A stretch of DNA of 64,000 nt from Gordonia gummivorans (GTDB lineage Bacteria; Actinomycetota; Actinomycetes; Mycobacteriales; Mycobacteriaceae). The position numbers and the translations under genes were made by a program. The stretch spans positions 1 to 64,000 of the forward strand of contig NZ_JAKWBF010000024.1 of assembly GCF_022513585.1 (NCBI RefSeq). Direction: 5' to 3'. Within the stretch, counting starts at the first letter, position 1, and each line of letters starts with the position of its first letter. Positions 1 through 9,163 of the stretch are shown here, one piece after another. Under the pieces are notes generated by a model. That model searched no databases. It worked only from the letters and a program-made list of their open reading frames with translations, and was not told the DNA's origin.

Positions 1-621
1 GCACTACCCACATCGGGCGCTCACCTGCGAGCTTTGTTCGTTTTGGAGTAGTTGCCCCGTCTCCGGCGCAACTCTTCCAGCCTACCAGACCCTCTTGCCG
101 GTCCGCAACTCTCGGTCTTGGTTCCGATCGGGAGTGTCTGGCAGTCCCGAGATGGTCGATCGGGGCGCGCGAAGCTACCCTGTTCGATTTCTCGGGGGCG
201 GTCAGTGCAGAACCCGGTTTCCTCTCCCCATCCGCTCCCTCTCGGGAGTCTGTCCGGGGCGGCGCCGTGGCGCGCTGACTTGAAGAAAGTTACTGGGCCG
301 CGTTGTCAGGGTCAAATCGCCTGGTCACGGCGTGCGCCGGTTTCCATTCTCGCTGGTCACGGGGATTTCAACCACCGACCGAACGCAAACATTCCCGCTC
401 GCACGCCGAATTCCATCGATGTGATCTACGCCGCAAACCGTCCTTTTGGACAGTACGCGCGCCTGGACGGCCAGTTATGCGCAGGTCAGCGTGCTTTTAG
501 CGTCTATAGGGTGACCATTGCCCAGCATCTCGAATCGGTTCGTACGGTTTCTGTGCGTCATTGCCGGTCTGTGCCGGCAGGTTTTCGGCGGTGCGGCGAT
601 CTCGGCTGGCGGATCGGCCCG
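1..621. other. Intergenic stretch, no gene recognised
   Basis: I see no convincing gene here. An open frame runs through it into the methyltransferase gene, but the predicted residues are low-complexity Arg/Ser/Pro typical of a random frame in GC-rich DNA. The composition is less biased than the coding DNA to the right, and it probably holds the upstream region of mftM. I found no clear -10/-35 pair, tRNA or long inverted repeat. Confidence 0.5.
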
Positions 622-1350
622 GTGTCGGTCGACATCGTTCATCCCTTCGATGGCGGGTCGATCTCGGATTCGGCCATGGTCGGCAGTCTCGTCGGCCTCG
701 TCGACGCGGGTGTCATCGCAGGTCAAAGGCAGTTCGAGGACGCCGCCGTGCAGATGATCCGTTCGGCCGCGAGCACCGAGGCTGGGTCCTGGGCAGCGTT
801 CTACGACAATTCGATCACCGAGCTCCGCGACGGTGGGTCACCGTTCGGTCCGGTTCATGCGCGCGCGCGGTCGCTGGTCGTCGGCGACAGTCTGCTCGAG
901 GTCGGTTCCTGTTTTGGCTTCCTCGCACTCCAGTGCGCGGAGGACGGCTTCGAGGTCAGTGCCTGCGACATCTCCCCTGGCGCCGTCGAGCACTTGCGTG
1001 CGGCGGCTCGGCGCAGGCAAACGCCGCTTCGCGCGGTGGTCGGTGACGCCACCGACCTACCGTTCGACACCGATGCGGTCGACACCGTCACCCTCATCCA
1101 CCTGCTCGAACACCTTGACGAGCAAGCAACGGTCCGGGCTCTGACGGAGGCTCTACGGGTAGCCCGACGCCGCGTCGTCGTCGCGGTGCCCTTCGAGGAA
1201 CATCCCAGCGAACATTTCGGCCACCTGATCCAACTCACGCTCGACGACCTCGCAGCTTGGGCCGGCCAGGTTGAGCACGACGGGGTCGAGTTGTTCACCC
1301 ACCTCGGTGGATGGATGGTCCTCACTCCCGTCGCAAGACGATCCGTGTGA
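622..1350 (+). CDS. mftM: Mycofactocin oligosaccharide methyltransferase (MftM-like)
   Basis: This is a class I SAM-dependent methyltransferase of about 242 residues. The SAM-binding motif I is visible (LLEVGSCFGFLALQC), followed by the acidic post-II loop (CDISPGAVEHL) and motif IV/V (VDTVTLIHLLEHL). Known MftM enzymes 2-O-methylate a glucose of the oligosaccharide carried by the redox cofactor mycofactocin. The assignment rests on the C-terminus (HLGGWMVLTP) and on its position beside the mno genes, as in mycobacteria. The GTG start at 622 was chosen because sequence typical of a protein begins there. The frame stays open to 52 but looks non-coding. There is no strong ribosome site, so ATG 676 is an alternative. 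It converges on the response regulator gene. Confidence 0.75.
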   Translation: MSVDIVHPFDGGSISDSAMVGSLVGLVDAGVIAGQRQFEDAAVQMIRSAASTEAGSWAAFYDNSITELRDGGSPFGPVHARARSLVVGDSLLEVGSCFGFLALQCAEDGFEVSACDISPGAVEHLRAAARRRQTPLRAVVGDATDLPFDTDAVDTVTLIHLLEHLDEQATVRALTEALRVARRRVVVAVPFEEHPSEHFGHLIQLTLDDLAAWAGQVEHDGVELFTHLGGWMVLTPVARRSV

Positions 1351-1387
1351 AGTTGAGTCCGGAATCCGGGCCCAACTTCACACGGAT
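1341..1387. terminator. Bidirectional terminator hairpin
   Basis: A perfect 15-bp inverted repeat has arms ATCCGTGTGAAGTTG (1341-1355) and CAACTTCACACGGAT (1373-1387), with a 17-nt loop. The mftM stop codon (1348-1350) lies inside the left arm. It sits between two convergent genes, so it probably ends transcription from both sides. There is no U-tract, as is common in actinobacteria. Confidence 0.75.
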
Positions 1388-1419
1388 GAGTGGACATTCC
1401 TCGGGCCACCCGACTGCGT

Positions 1420-2076
1420 TCAGATCAATCCACGCTTGCTCGCGATGTACACGGCGTCGGTGCGCTTGGAGACGCCGAGTTTGCGGATGATGTTGCGGAT
1501 GTGGAACTTGACGGTCGACTCCGAGATGAAGAGTGTCTGCCCGATCTTCTTGTTGGACAACCCATCTGCCAGCAACCGCAGCACTTCGCGTTCGCGCTCG
1601 GTCAGTGCCTCCGGTCCCGCACCATCACCGGAGACGCTACGCAGCACGATGGCCGCGCTCCGCGGATCGAAGGCGCTGCCACCTCCGGAGACGGCCTGAA
1701 TCGCCCGCACCAGCTCGGTGGTGTCGACGTCCTTCACGACGTACCCGCGCGCGCCCGCACGAACCGCGCGGACGACGAGATCGTCGTCGAGGAAGGTGGT
1801 CAGCACCAGTGTCGCGACGTCGGGATGTCGACCGGCGATCTCGGTGATCAGGCGCAACCCCTCGTATTCGGTTCCCGCGGTGAGCTTGAGATCCACCACC
1901 ACCACATCGGGGCGGCACCGTTGCACCTCGGCAAGTGCCCCGTCGTAGGAGCCGGCCTCCCCGACCACCGAGATCGCCGACTCGCGGTCGAGCAGCGACC
2001 GAATCCCCTCTCGTAGCAGTGCGTGATCGTCCACGAGCATCGTTCGGATCGCCGTGGTGTCTGCCGGACTGTTCAT
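1420..2076 (-). CDS. mnoR: NarL/FixJ-family response regulator (MnoR-like)
   Basis: This is a 218-residue two-component response regulator. The receiver domain (about 12-130) has the acidic pair D16-D17, the phospho-acceptor D62 in VVVVDLKL, and K115 in GYVVKDVD. A LuxR-type helix-turn-helix fills about 155-218 (LTEREREVLRLLADGLSNKKIG). Its start overlaps the stop of the upstream sensor kinase by ATGA, so the two are translationally coupled. By position it matches the mycobacterial MnoSR system, which controls methanol dehydrogenase expression. The target here is inferred, most likely the mno block that runs from 8970 leftwards. Confidence 0.88.
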   Translation of the reverse strand: MNSPADTTAIRTMLVDDHALLREGIRSLLDRESAISVVGEAGSYDGALAEVQRCRPDVVVVDLKLTAGTEYEGLRLITEIAGRHPDVATLVLTTFLDDDLVVRAVRAGARGYVVKDVDTTELVRAIQAVSGGGSAFDPRSAAIVLRSVSGDGAGPEALTEREREVLRLLADGLSNKKIGQTLFISESTVKFHIRNIIRKLGVSKRTDAVYIASKRGLI

Positions 2077-3497
2077 CGGATGACCTCCTGCTCGGATGGC
2101 GTGGCCCTGCCACGACGTGACTCGACCGCCGGAATCGTGACGACGATGCGCACACCACCCAGTCGCGAACGACGAATCCGCAGTTCACCGCCCAACTCGT
2201 CCGCACGCGCGGCCATGTTCGCCAACCCGCGGTGGCGCCCGGCCAGGTCTCCCAGCGTCGCGGCGCGCAGAACCCGTCGTAGGTGACCGGGATCGCCGAC
2301 CCCGTCGTCGTCGACGGCCAGCTGCACGGCGTCGTCGAGATAGGTCAGGTCGACGCGGGCCGTGTTCGCCTCGGAATGGACCGCGGTGTTGAACAGCGCC
2401 TCGCCCGCGATCCTGAGCACGGCGTGCTGGATGTCATCGGGCAGGTCACGAATCCGACCGGTCACCCGAACCTGTGTTTCGAGTTCCTTCGGAAGATGCA
2501 TCGAACACAGTTCGTCGAGTACCTCGCCAAGACTCAGTCCCTCCACCGACGGGGCCTGGTTCAGCGCATAGATCACCGAACGCAGTTGTTCCACGGCATT
2601 TCGGGTGAGACGTCCGGCGACCTCCAGTCGGTCTGCGGTTTTCGGATCGGATTCCATCCGGCAGACCTCGATGTGCACCCCGGCCGAGAGCACCGACTGT
2701 GTCACCGAGTCGTGCAGTTCGCGAGCGATCCGCTCGCGCTCCTCGGTCACCAGCCGCTGACGCATCACGGCGGAGAGTTCGCGCTGCGTGCGCTGCAGCT
2801 CGGTGTTGCGTACCGCGAGGTCGGCGGCCTGCGCCGTCGCCTGGGCGAACGCCTGCTCGGCGCGCGCCAGCTGATGCCGGCTCTCCTCGAGCAGCGCCGC
2901 ATTGAGCAGCGCGACGGCCGCCTGCCGCGCGAGAATGCGGAGCACCACCGGATCGGCGGAATCGACGACCTTGTGCTCGGGCGTCCACGCCGACAACCCG
3001 CCGACCACCCGGCCGTCGAGATGCAGCGGGACGTGCACGTGATGGTCGTCGACCATCGGCCGCTTCAGTCGAGTCATCTGGTTGCGCAAGATGTCGTTGA
3101 GCCGGTTGAGCACCTCGTCGGGCAGATGACTCGGCGTGCGTGCGACATGCACGCCCTCGAATGCGTAGATCGTGCCGTCGCGACCCATCATCAGGTGGCG
3201 CGGCCCGGTGCGGTCGAGTTCGCCGTCACACAGCGCGAACACCACCCACTCGGCGTCCAGATGCTCTTGTACTGCGCGCACCACCGACAACACGAGTGTC
3301 TCCGGCCCCTCACCGGTCTGGACGAGCGCGCGGGAGATGCGGTCGAGCGCCTCGACCACCCTGGTGAGTCGTTGCTCCACACCGCGGTACTGCGCGTAGT
3401 GCGATCCTTTGACCGAGTGCAGGCCCAGCAGGGATTCCAGGCGCGAGGCCTCCTCGTCGGGAGCTCCGTCGTCGGCGAGTCGACCCTGCACTGCCAT
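2073..3497 (-). CDS. mnoS: GAF-domain sensor histidine kinase (MnoS-like)
   Basis: This is a 474-residue cytoplasmic sensor kinase with no membrane segment. A GAF-like sensing region occupies about 45-205, and a coiled segment about 205-250 leads to the HisKA_3 dimerisation helix with phospho-acceptor H262 in RIARELHDSVTQS. A HATPase_c domain follows, with an N-box region (RIAGEALFNTAVHSEA) and glycine-rich lid motifs (DDGVGDPG and HRGLANMAARADELGG). The ATG lies one base after the stop of the iron-type dehydrogenase gene, and its stop overlaps the regulator gene. A cytoplasmic GAF sensor suggests detection of a metabolite or redox state produced by alcohol oxidation. The ligand is unknown. 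Confidence 0.87.
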   Translation of the reverse strand: MAVQGRLADDGAPDEEASRLESLLGLHSVKGSHYAQYRGVEQRLTRVVEALDRISRALVQTGEGPETLVLSVVRAVQEHLDAEWVVFALCDGELDRTGPRHLMMGRDGTIYAFEGVHVARTPSHLPDEVLNRLNDILRNQMTRLKRPMVDDHHVHVPLHLDGRVVGGLSAWTPEHKVVDSADPVVLRILARQAAVALLNAALLEESRHQLARAEQAFAQATAQAADLAVRNTELQRTQRELSAVMRQRLVTEERERIARELHDSVTQSVLSAGVHIEVCRMESDPKTADRLEVAGRLTRNAVEQLRSVIYALNQAPSVEGLSLGEVLDELCSMHLPKELETQVRVTGRIRDLPDDIQHAVLRIAGEALFNTAVHSEANTARVDLTYLDDAVQLAVDDDGVGDPGHLRRVLRAATLGDLAGRHRGLANMAARADELGGELRIRRSRLGGVRIVVTIPAVESRRGRATPSEQEVIR

Positions 3498-3498
3498 C

Positions 3499-4686
3499 TC
3501 AGAGGGCCTCGCGATACATGCCCAATATCTCGTCGGGTGTGGGTTGACGCGGGTTGGTGGTCATACAGGCGTCGACCATCGCATTGGCGGTCAGCACCGG
3601 CAAGTGCTCGCCGAGCACGCCGACCGCCCGCAGGGTACGCGGAAGTCCCACCGAATATGACAGTCGCGCAACTGCATCCGCGAATCGCTCGGCGACCGCA
3701 TGAGGCGACCCAGAATCGTCGACGCCGACAGCTCGAGCGAGGTCCACATAGGGCCGCGGATCGGCTGCGGCATTGAAGCGGATGACGTGCGGCAACAACA
3801 CCGAGTTGATCGCGCCGTGCGGGGCGTCGCACAGGCCGCCCACCGGATGACTCATCGCGTGCGTGGCACCGAGGATCGCATTGGTGAACGCCATCCCGGC
3901 CTCGAGAGAGGCGTAGGCCATGTTGGTGCCCGCGACGGTGTCGGACGGGTCGCCGACGAATCGTTCGATGCTCCGCCACGCGGTCGCGATCGACGACAAC
4001 GCCGCGCCGTCGGTGAGTCGACTGTGGGCAACCGAGGCGTAGGCCTCGATGCAGTGGGTGATGGCGTCCATCCCCGATTGGGCTGCGACCTCCGGGGGCA
4101 GCGTCGCCAGGGTGCGTGGGTCGATCACCGCCACGTCGGGCACCAGCCCGCGCCCGATGATGGTCACCTTGGTCATGCGGTCGACATCGTTGACGATGCA
4201 GAACTGCGAGACGTCGGAGCCGCTGCCCGCCGTGGTTGGGGCGGCGATCAGCGGTGGAAGCGGCGATGTCGCCTTGTCGATGCCCTCGTATTGGAGGATG
4301 TGCCCGCCATTGGCCGCGAGAATCGCGACGCCTTTCGCGGCATCGATCACCGACCCGCCTCCGAGCGCCACGATGCCGTCGCAGCGCCGGAAATCGTAAT
4401 GCTCGAGGGCGGCGCTGATCTCGGGCGCGCGCGGGTTGGGCGACACCTCGCTGAACGACGACACCGACAGGCCCTCGGAGCGCAGTGACGCAGCCAGCTC
4501 CGGATACCAGGGGGTGGCCACGATGCCGCGGTCGGACACGATCATCAAGCGCTGCACACCCAGGCCGCGGGCCGCCCCGGCGATCTCGGCGAGCGCTCCG
4601 GAACCCACGATGATCTCGGGTGTATGGAACTTGGCGACACGCAGGTCTGACCGCGTCAACTCCTCACCATCGACCTTCGCCTGCAC
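3499..4686 (-). CDS. Iron-containing (group III) alcohol dehydrogenase
   Basis: This is a 395-residue member of the iron-dependent alcohol dehydrogenase family. Motifs visible are the dinucleotide-binding loop (VALGGGSVIDAAKG), the family signature around APTTAGSGSDVS, and metal ligands in DAITHCIEAY, GATHAMSHPVGG and DAPHGAINSVLLPHV. Mycobacterial neighbours at this locus are annotated as 1,3-propanediol dehydrogenases, so a diol or alcohol substrate is likely. It is distinct from the larger Mno enzyme at 7678-8970. A 63-nt gap separates it from the VWA gene upstream, and all genes of the block point the same way. Confidence 0.85.
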   Translation of the reverse strand: MQAKVDGEELTRSDLRVAKFHTPEIIVGSGALAEIAGAARGLGVQRLMIVSDRGIVATPWYPELAASLRSEGLSVSSFSEVSPNPRAPEISAALEHYDFRRCDGIVALGGGSVIDAAKGVAILAANGGHILQYEGIDKATSPLPPLIAAPTTAGSGSDVSQFCIVNDVDRMTKVTIIGRGLVPDVAVIDPRTLATLPPEVAAQSGMDAITHCIEAYASVAHSRLTDGAALSSIATAWRSIERFVGDPSDTVAGTNMAYASLEAGMAFTNAILGATHAMSHPVGGLCDAPHGAINSVLLPHVIRFNAAADPRPYVDLARAVGVDDSGSPHAVAERFADAVARLSYSVGLPRTLRAVGVLGEHLPVLTANAMVDACMTTNPRQPTPDEILGMYREAL

Positions 4687-4749
4687 GCACTCTCACCCGT
4701 TCGCTCCCGGTCCCCGCCGTATCCGCGATCCTACGCGGCGTGATCGGCG

Positions 4750-6276
4750 TCACGCGCCGTATGCATCGACAGAGACCTGCTCGAGTTCGGCGAGGTCGTG
4801 CACCACGTGGACGCGGTCGCAATAGGTCGCATACGCGGGCAGATCACAGGAACCGAGCCCCCAGGAATAGGCGGCCTCCGGAGTGATCCAGATCGTCTCG
4901 CGGGCACGACGCGAAATCTCCTCGAACGCCTCGAAATTGGGGTCGCGACCATTGTTGCGTCCGTCGCCGAGAACGATCACCGTCGTGCGGCGGGTGACGG
5001 CGCCCCCGTACTCCTCCAGGAACTTCCCGAGGGCCAGCCCGTAATCGGAGTCGGCGTCGGTGTCGAGGACGCCCCCCGCCTGCAGTCCTGACACCACCAG
5101 GGACAGGGCCTCCTCGGGCTGGTGTTCGGCGAACAGGTCGGTGATCTCCACCAGGTCGGCGACAAAGGCGAACGACCGCACATGCGCGACCATCGACTGC
5201 AGACCGTGCACGAGCTGCAACGTGAACCGGGCGGCGGTTCGGACCGACAGCGAGACATCGGCCAGGATCAGCAGACTGGGCCGATCCTCCACCTTGGCCA
5301 CCGTGATCGGCCGGAACGGCACACCGTCGTAGCGCAGGTTGGCCCGCATCGTGCGAGCGGCGTCCACGGTCCCGCGGGCGGCCAGTTTCCGACGCGCCCG
5401 GGGTGCCCCGTGCAGACTGCGGATCAGACGCCGGATCGAATCCTCCAGACTGGCCCGCTCGTGTTCGTGGATGAGGTCGCGGACCTCCGCCTTGACCTCA
5501 CGCTCCTCGATCTGATGGTCGGTGGCCATGAGCTGTTCGAGGTGGTCGCGGAGCTTTTCGGGCAGCCCGTCGAGCAGTCCGGCCAGCGCGCTGCGCAGCG
5601 CCGCGAGTTCCTCGGCGTCGGGCTGCGGTCCCGACGCCGCGTCCGGATCGTCGAGCCACGTCAGCAACGCCATCTCCTGCGCCACCGAGAGTTCGACGTC
5701 GAGTTGGGTTCGGTTGTCGGTGACCAGATCTCCGGGCCGGCCCGGGTTGGCCAGACGCGACACGGTCAGCTGGACCCGAGCGGCGGCCTCGGCGTTGGGC
5801 ACCTCGTCGGAGGACAGCACGATCTCGTCGGTGAGCGAGGCCATGTCGAGCCGGTTGGCCTCCTGGTGAAGGTTGTACTGCTCGGCCAGGTCCTCCGGGT
5901 CGAAGTACTCCTTCAGATTCGACGGCGGTCCGTGGCTGTGGCCCTGCTGCGGTGTCTCGCTGATCTCATCGGACAGGCTGTACTCGGTGAGTTCGCCGGA
6001 GTCCGACAGGTCATCGTGGGTGTGCGAGTGGCCGTGTGCATCAGCGTTCTCGAGTACCGGACGCAACGCGAAGAAGCGGTCGAAGACATCGTGAAAGGTG
6101 GCCTCGTCCCGGCGGTCCTTGACCAGACACACCTCGAGGGCCGATCGCAGGAGTTCGCGGTCGGCGAGGATCTCCGCTGTCGCGGTTGCCGACATCGCAT
6201 CCATCGCCTCCGACACCCCGATGCGGATGCCGTGCAGGCGCAGCAGACGGACGAAGCGGTGAATGGCGGCTTCCAT
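4750..6276 (-). CDS. VWA-domain (CoxE-like) protein, partner of the MoxR ATPase
   Basis: This is a 508-residue protein with a C-terminal von Willebrand A domain. The MIDAS motif is DVSLS at 340-344, with a second metal-site segment GDGRNN later. The N-terminal half is helical and acidic and contains short histidine clusters (HGHSHTH at 81-87 and HSH at 113-115). MoxR AAA ATPases paired with VWA/CoxE proteins act as chaperones that insert metals or activate enzymes. Here the pair lies directly downstream of mno, so maturation or remodelling of the nicotinoprotein dehydrogenase, perhaps loading mycofactocin or metal, is a reasonable inference. Confidence 0.82.
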   Translation of the reverse strand: MEAAIHRFVRLLRLHGIRIGVSEAMDAMSATATAEILADRELLRSALEVCLVKDRRDEATFHDVFDRFFALRPVLENADAHGHSHTHDDLSDSGELTEYSLSDEISETPQQGHSHGPPSNLKEYFDPEDLAEQYNLHQEANRLDMASLTDEIVLSSDEVPNAEAAARVQLTVSRLANPGRPGDLVTDNRTQLDVELSVAQEMALLTWLDDPDAASGPQPDAEELAALRSALAGLLDGLPEKLRDHLEQLMATDHQIEEREVKAEVRDLIHEHERASLEDSIRRLIRSLHGAPRARRKLAARGTVDAARTMRANLRYDGVPFRPITVAKVEDRPSLLILADVSLSVRTAARFTLQLVHGLQSMVAHVRSFAFVADLVEITDLFAEHQPEEALSLVVSGLQAGGVLDTDADSDYGLALGKFLEEYGGAVTRRTTVIVLGDGRNNGRDPNFEAFEEISRRARETIWITPEAAYSWGLGSCDLPAYATYCDRVHVVHDLAELEQVSVDAYGA

Positions 6277-6296
6277 GCGCTGGACTCCCGTCCCGC

Positions 6297-7589
6297 TCAG
6301 AAGGGCCGCTTGCGCGCACCGCCGCCGCGCGACTTGAACGAGCGATCACCCTGGCCCGGGCTGATGGTCCGGGTACCTGCGTCGCTCTTGGCTCCGGGCG
6401 AGCCGTAGTAGTCCGAACCATGCCGTCCGGGAACATCTTTGGCGGCGCGCTTGGCCTGTCCGCTGTGGTCGCTCTGGTCCTTGCCGTGATCGTGATCTCC
6501 ATGGTCGTGGTCGCCGTGGTCGTGACTGTGCTCGCCATGAGAGTGACTGTGCCCGTGCCCATGTGAATGACCGTGGGAATGCAGGTGTTCGGGCACCTCG
6601 GCGTTGGGATCGACGAGCTTCGGCAGGGCGTCGATGGCACGGGCGAGATCCCGGTCGTACTTGACGACCACGTTCGCGGTCTGCGCCAGCACGTCCGCGG
6701 TGAGTTCGTCGGCCCCGAGTACTGCGAGGGTGCGCGCCCAGTCGATCGCCTCGGAAATGCTGGGCGCCTTGCGAAGATCGAGGTCGCGCAGACCGCGCAC
6801 GATCTCGACCAGCTTGGCCGACAACGTGTCCGAGAGTCCGGTGTTCTTGGACTTGATGATCTCCAGTTCGCGCGCGGAATCCGGGTAGTCCAGCGACAGG
6901 TGCAGGCAGCGTCGCTTCAAGGCGGCCGACAGATCGCGAGTGTTGTTGGAGGTCAACACGATCATCGGTTGGTGGGTGGCGACAAAGGTTCCGATCTCGG
7001 GTACCGACACCTGATACTCGGCGAGGAGTTCGAGGAGAACTGCCTCGAGCGCCTCGTCGGCGCGGTCCACCTCGTCGACGAGCAGGACCACGGGATGGTC
7101 GGCGCGTACCGCCTCCAGCAGCGGCCGGGGCGCGAGGAAGCGTTCGGAGAAGAAGACGCTCTCCTCGGCGCCGATGCGGTCGACCGCTTCCGACAGCGTC
7201 GACGCGTCCGCCACGACCTGACTGATCTTCTCGCGTAAGACCTGGGTGTAGAGCAGCTGCTTTCCGTAGTCCCACTCGTACAGGGCCGTGGTCTCGTCCT
7301 GCCCCTCGTAGCACTGCAGACGCAGCAGTTCCCGACCGGTGACCTCAGCCAGTGTCTTGGCCAGCTGCGTCTTGCCGACGCCCGCGGGTCCTTCGAGCAG
7401 GATCGGCTTGCCGAGCTTGTGCTGCAGGAACACCGTGGTGGCCAACCGCTGATCCGCGAGATAGCCTGCCGCAGCGAACTTCTCGACAACGTCGGCCACG
7501 TCGACAAACTCTGCCGTGCCATCGCCGACAGCCTCATCTGGCGCTGGGCCGGAACCGGCGGACGAGTCGGAAACGATCTGCACGGACAT
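6297..7589 (-). CDS. MoxR-family AAA+ ATPase with histidine-rich tail
   Basis: This is a 430-residue AAA+ ATPase. Walker A is GPAGVGKT (67-74). Walker B lies in VVLLVDEVDRADEA, followed by sensor 1 (IVLTSNNTRDLSAALKRRC). The core is the normal MoxR length. After about residue 335 comes an unusual tail of repeated His-Ser, His-Gly and His-Asp units, followed by a basic Gly/Arg end. Such a tail suggests divalent metal binding or storage and fits a metallochaperone for Mno. Only 20 nt separate it from the VWA gene. It starts about 90 nt after mno and is probably cotranscribed with it. Confidence 0.85.
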   Translation of the reverse strand: MSVQIVSDSSAGSGPAPDEAVGDGTAEFVDVADVVEKFAAAGYLADQRLATTVFLQHKLGKPILLEGPAGVGKTQLAKTLAEVTGRELLRLQCYEGQDETTALYEWDYGKQLLYTQVLREKISQVVADASTLSEAVDRIGAEESVFFSERFLAPRPLLEAVRADHPVVLLVDEVDRADEALEAVLLELLAEYQVSVPEIGTFVATHQPMIVLTSNNTRDLSAALKRRCLHLSLDYPDSARELEIIKSKNTGLSDTLSAKLVEIVRGLRDLDLRKAPSISEAIDWARTLAVLGADELTADVLAQTANVVVKYDRDLARAIDALPKLVDPNAEVPEHLHSHGHSHGHGHSHSHGEHSHDHGDHDHGDHDHGKDQSDHSGQAKRAAKDVPGRHGSDYYGSPGAKSDAGTRTISPGQGDRSFKSRGGGARKRPF

Positions 7590-7677
7590 CGGTGTCTCCT
7601 TGCGGGGGTTGGTGTTACGAAAGAATGGTGTGGCCGGCGCCTCGGGGGCAGGACGCCGGCCACGCCCAACTGCTGAC

Positions 7678-8970
7678 CTACGTCAGCAGGTCATCGAGGT
7701 CGCCGTTGAACGCGTGGTCGACGACCGGTCGGACCGTCTCGAAGGTGCACTCCTTCGGGTTGCCCGGGGTGCAGGCGTCGCCGAGGACGTGATTGGTGAT
7801 CGCATCGATCGACTCCGGCGCACCCGAGATCTCCTTGCGGTTCTCGTAGAACTTGGTGGGGCCCTGGCCCAATCGGTTCTTGATGTGCGAATCCTGGTTG
7901 ACGTCGGTGAACTTCTCCGGGATACCCACATCGCGCAGCAGCCGGATGGCGGCGTTGAGTGCCTGATCCGCAGCCTGCACCTTGGTCATGCCGTGGGTGT
8001 CGACGCCCATCGCCTCGGCCATGTCGGCGAACCGCTCGTAGCACACGGGCATGTTGAACGCCCACACACGCGGCAGTGCGATGGCGTTGTTCAGACCGTG
8101 GTGGGTGTCGTAGAACGCCGACACCGCGTGGCTGATCGAGTGGATGATGCCCAGGCCACCCGAGTTGAAGGCCTGTGCCGCAATGTATTGCGCGTACATC
8201 ATGCCCTCGCGGCCGGACAGCTCGGTCGGGTTCCAGGTCGCCTCGCGCAGGTGCTGGGCAGTCATCTTGACCGCGTGCAGCGCGTTGCCCATCGACGGCG
8301 GGAAGTTCAGTCGTGACACGTACGGCTCGGAGGCGTGTGCGAGAACGTCGAATCCGCACTGGGCGGTGAAGGCCACCGGGCAGTCGTAGTACAGAACCGG
8401 GTCGTCGATCGCCAGGGTGGTCACCGAGGCATCGTCGAAGGCCACGTACTTGTGCGGCTTGTCGGGGTCGGTGGTGGTGTCGGTGATGACATACGCCCAC
8501 GAGGTCTCCGAACCCGTTCCGGCAGTGGTGGATACGGCGATGTGCGGCGGATTCTTGGGGTTCTCGCTCTTGTTGAATCCCTCGAATTCGTTGATGTTGC
8601 GCCCATCGTGGGCCACCGAGATACGAGCGCCCTTGCAGGCGTCGTGCGCCGAGCCGCCGCCGATGGAGATGAACGAATCACACTTCTCCGAGTTGTACAG
8701 CGACACCGCGTCCATCACGTTGTAGTCCTTGGGATTGGACTCGACCTGATCGAACAGGACGACCTCGAGACCGTGGTATTTGCACGACTCGACGATCTTG
8801 TGGACGGTGTCGCTTCCCCGCAGACCCGTGGTCATGACGAGGGTTTTCTTGAAGCCCAGTTTGAGTGCCTCGGGCCCGATCATCTCGTGAGCGCCGGGGC
8901 CCATCATCGCCCGCGGGAACGGGTGAAACTCCTTGATGGGAAACGGTTTGAGTAATTCGTCAACCTGCAT
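7678..8970 (-). CDS. mno: NDMA-dependent methanol dehydrogenase (nicotinoprotein)
   Basis: This is a 430-residue iron/zinc-type alcohol dehydrogenase of the Mno/Mdo class. These enzymes bind NAD(P) tightly and oxidise methanol or other alcohols, passing electrons to mycofactocin in vivo and to the dye NDMA in vitro. The dinucleotide motif is SIGGGSAHDACKG, the family signature STTAGTGSETSWA, and metal-ligand histidines lie in FDVLAHASEPY and HSISHAVSAFYDTHHG. The ATG at 8970 has GGAGGA at seven bases' distance. An in-frame extension to 9000 has no such site. It heads the leftward alcohol-oxidation block. The mycofactocin synthesis genes themselves are outside this window. Confidence 0.9.
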   Translation of the reverse strand: MQVDELLKPFPIKEFHPFPRAMMGPGAHEMIGPEALKLGFKKTLVMTTGLRGSDTVHKIVESCKYHGLEVVLFDQVESNPKDYNVMDAVSLYNSEKCDSFISIGGGSAHDACKGARISVAHDGRNINEFEGFNKSENPKNPPHIAVSTTAGTGSETSWAYVITDTTTDPDKPHKYVAFDDASVTTLAIDDPVLYYDCPVAFTAQCGFDVLAHASEPYVSRLNFPPSMGNALHAVKMTAQHLREATWNPTELSGREGMMYAQYIAAQAFNSGGLGIIHSISHAVSAFYDTHHGLNNAIALPRVWAFNMPVCYERFADMAEAMGVDTHGMTKVQAADQALNAAIRLLRDVGIPEKFTDVNQDSHIKNRLGQGPTKFYENRKEISGAPESIDAITNHVLGDACTPGNPKECTFETVRPVVDHAFNGDLDDLLT

Positions 8971-9125
8971 GATGCTGTCCTCCCGCGAGCTGGGGCGCAC
9001 GCGTGTCGTCGCTGATCTAGTGGGGCATCGGCGACGTTACGCGCGTCACATCCGGGTCCGACACCTCCCGAGAAGCAAACCGTCCTTTACGCCTGCGACG
9101 CTCCTCCTGGGAGCAGTTCCACACC

Positions 9126-9163
9126 TGACCGTTCGGAGAGGTGTCAGGCTGGCCGAACGGTCA
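9126..9163. terminator. Terminator hairpin after cbiO
   Basis: A perfect 11-bp inverted repeat has arms TGACCGTTCGG (9126-9136) and CCGAACGGTCA (9153-9163). The cbiO stop codon forms the outer three bases of one arm. It insulates the transporter operon from the mno promoter region that follows. Confidence 0.65.

Noticed and set aside
52..621. Upstream extension of the mftM frame
   Set aside because: The residues are Arg/Ser/Pro-rich and unlike any domain. A GTG at 622 gives a normal methyltransferase length.
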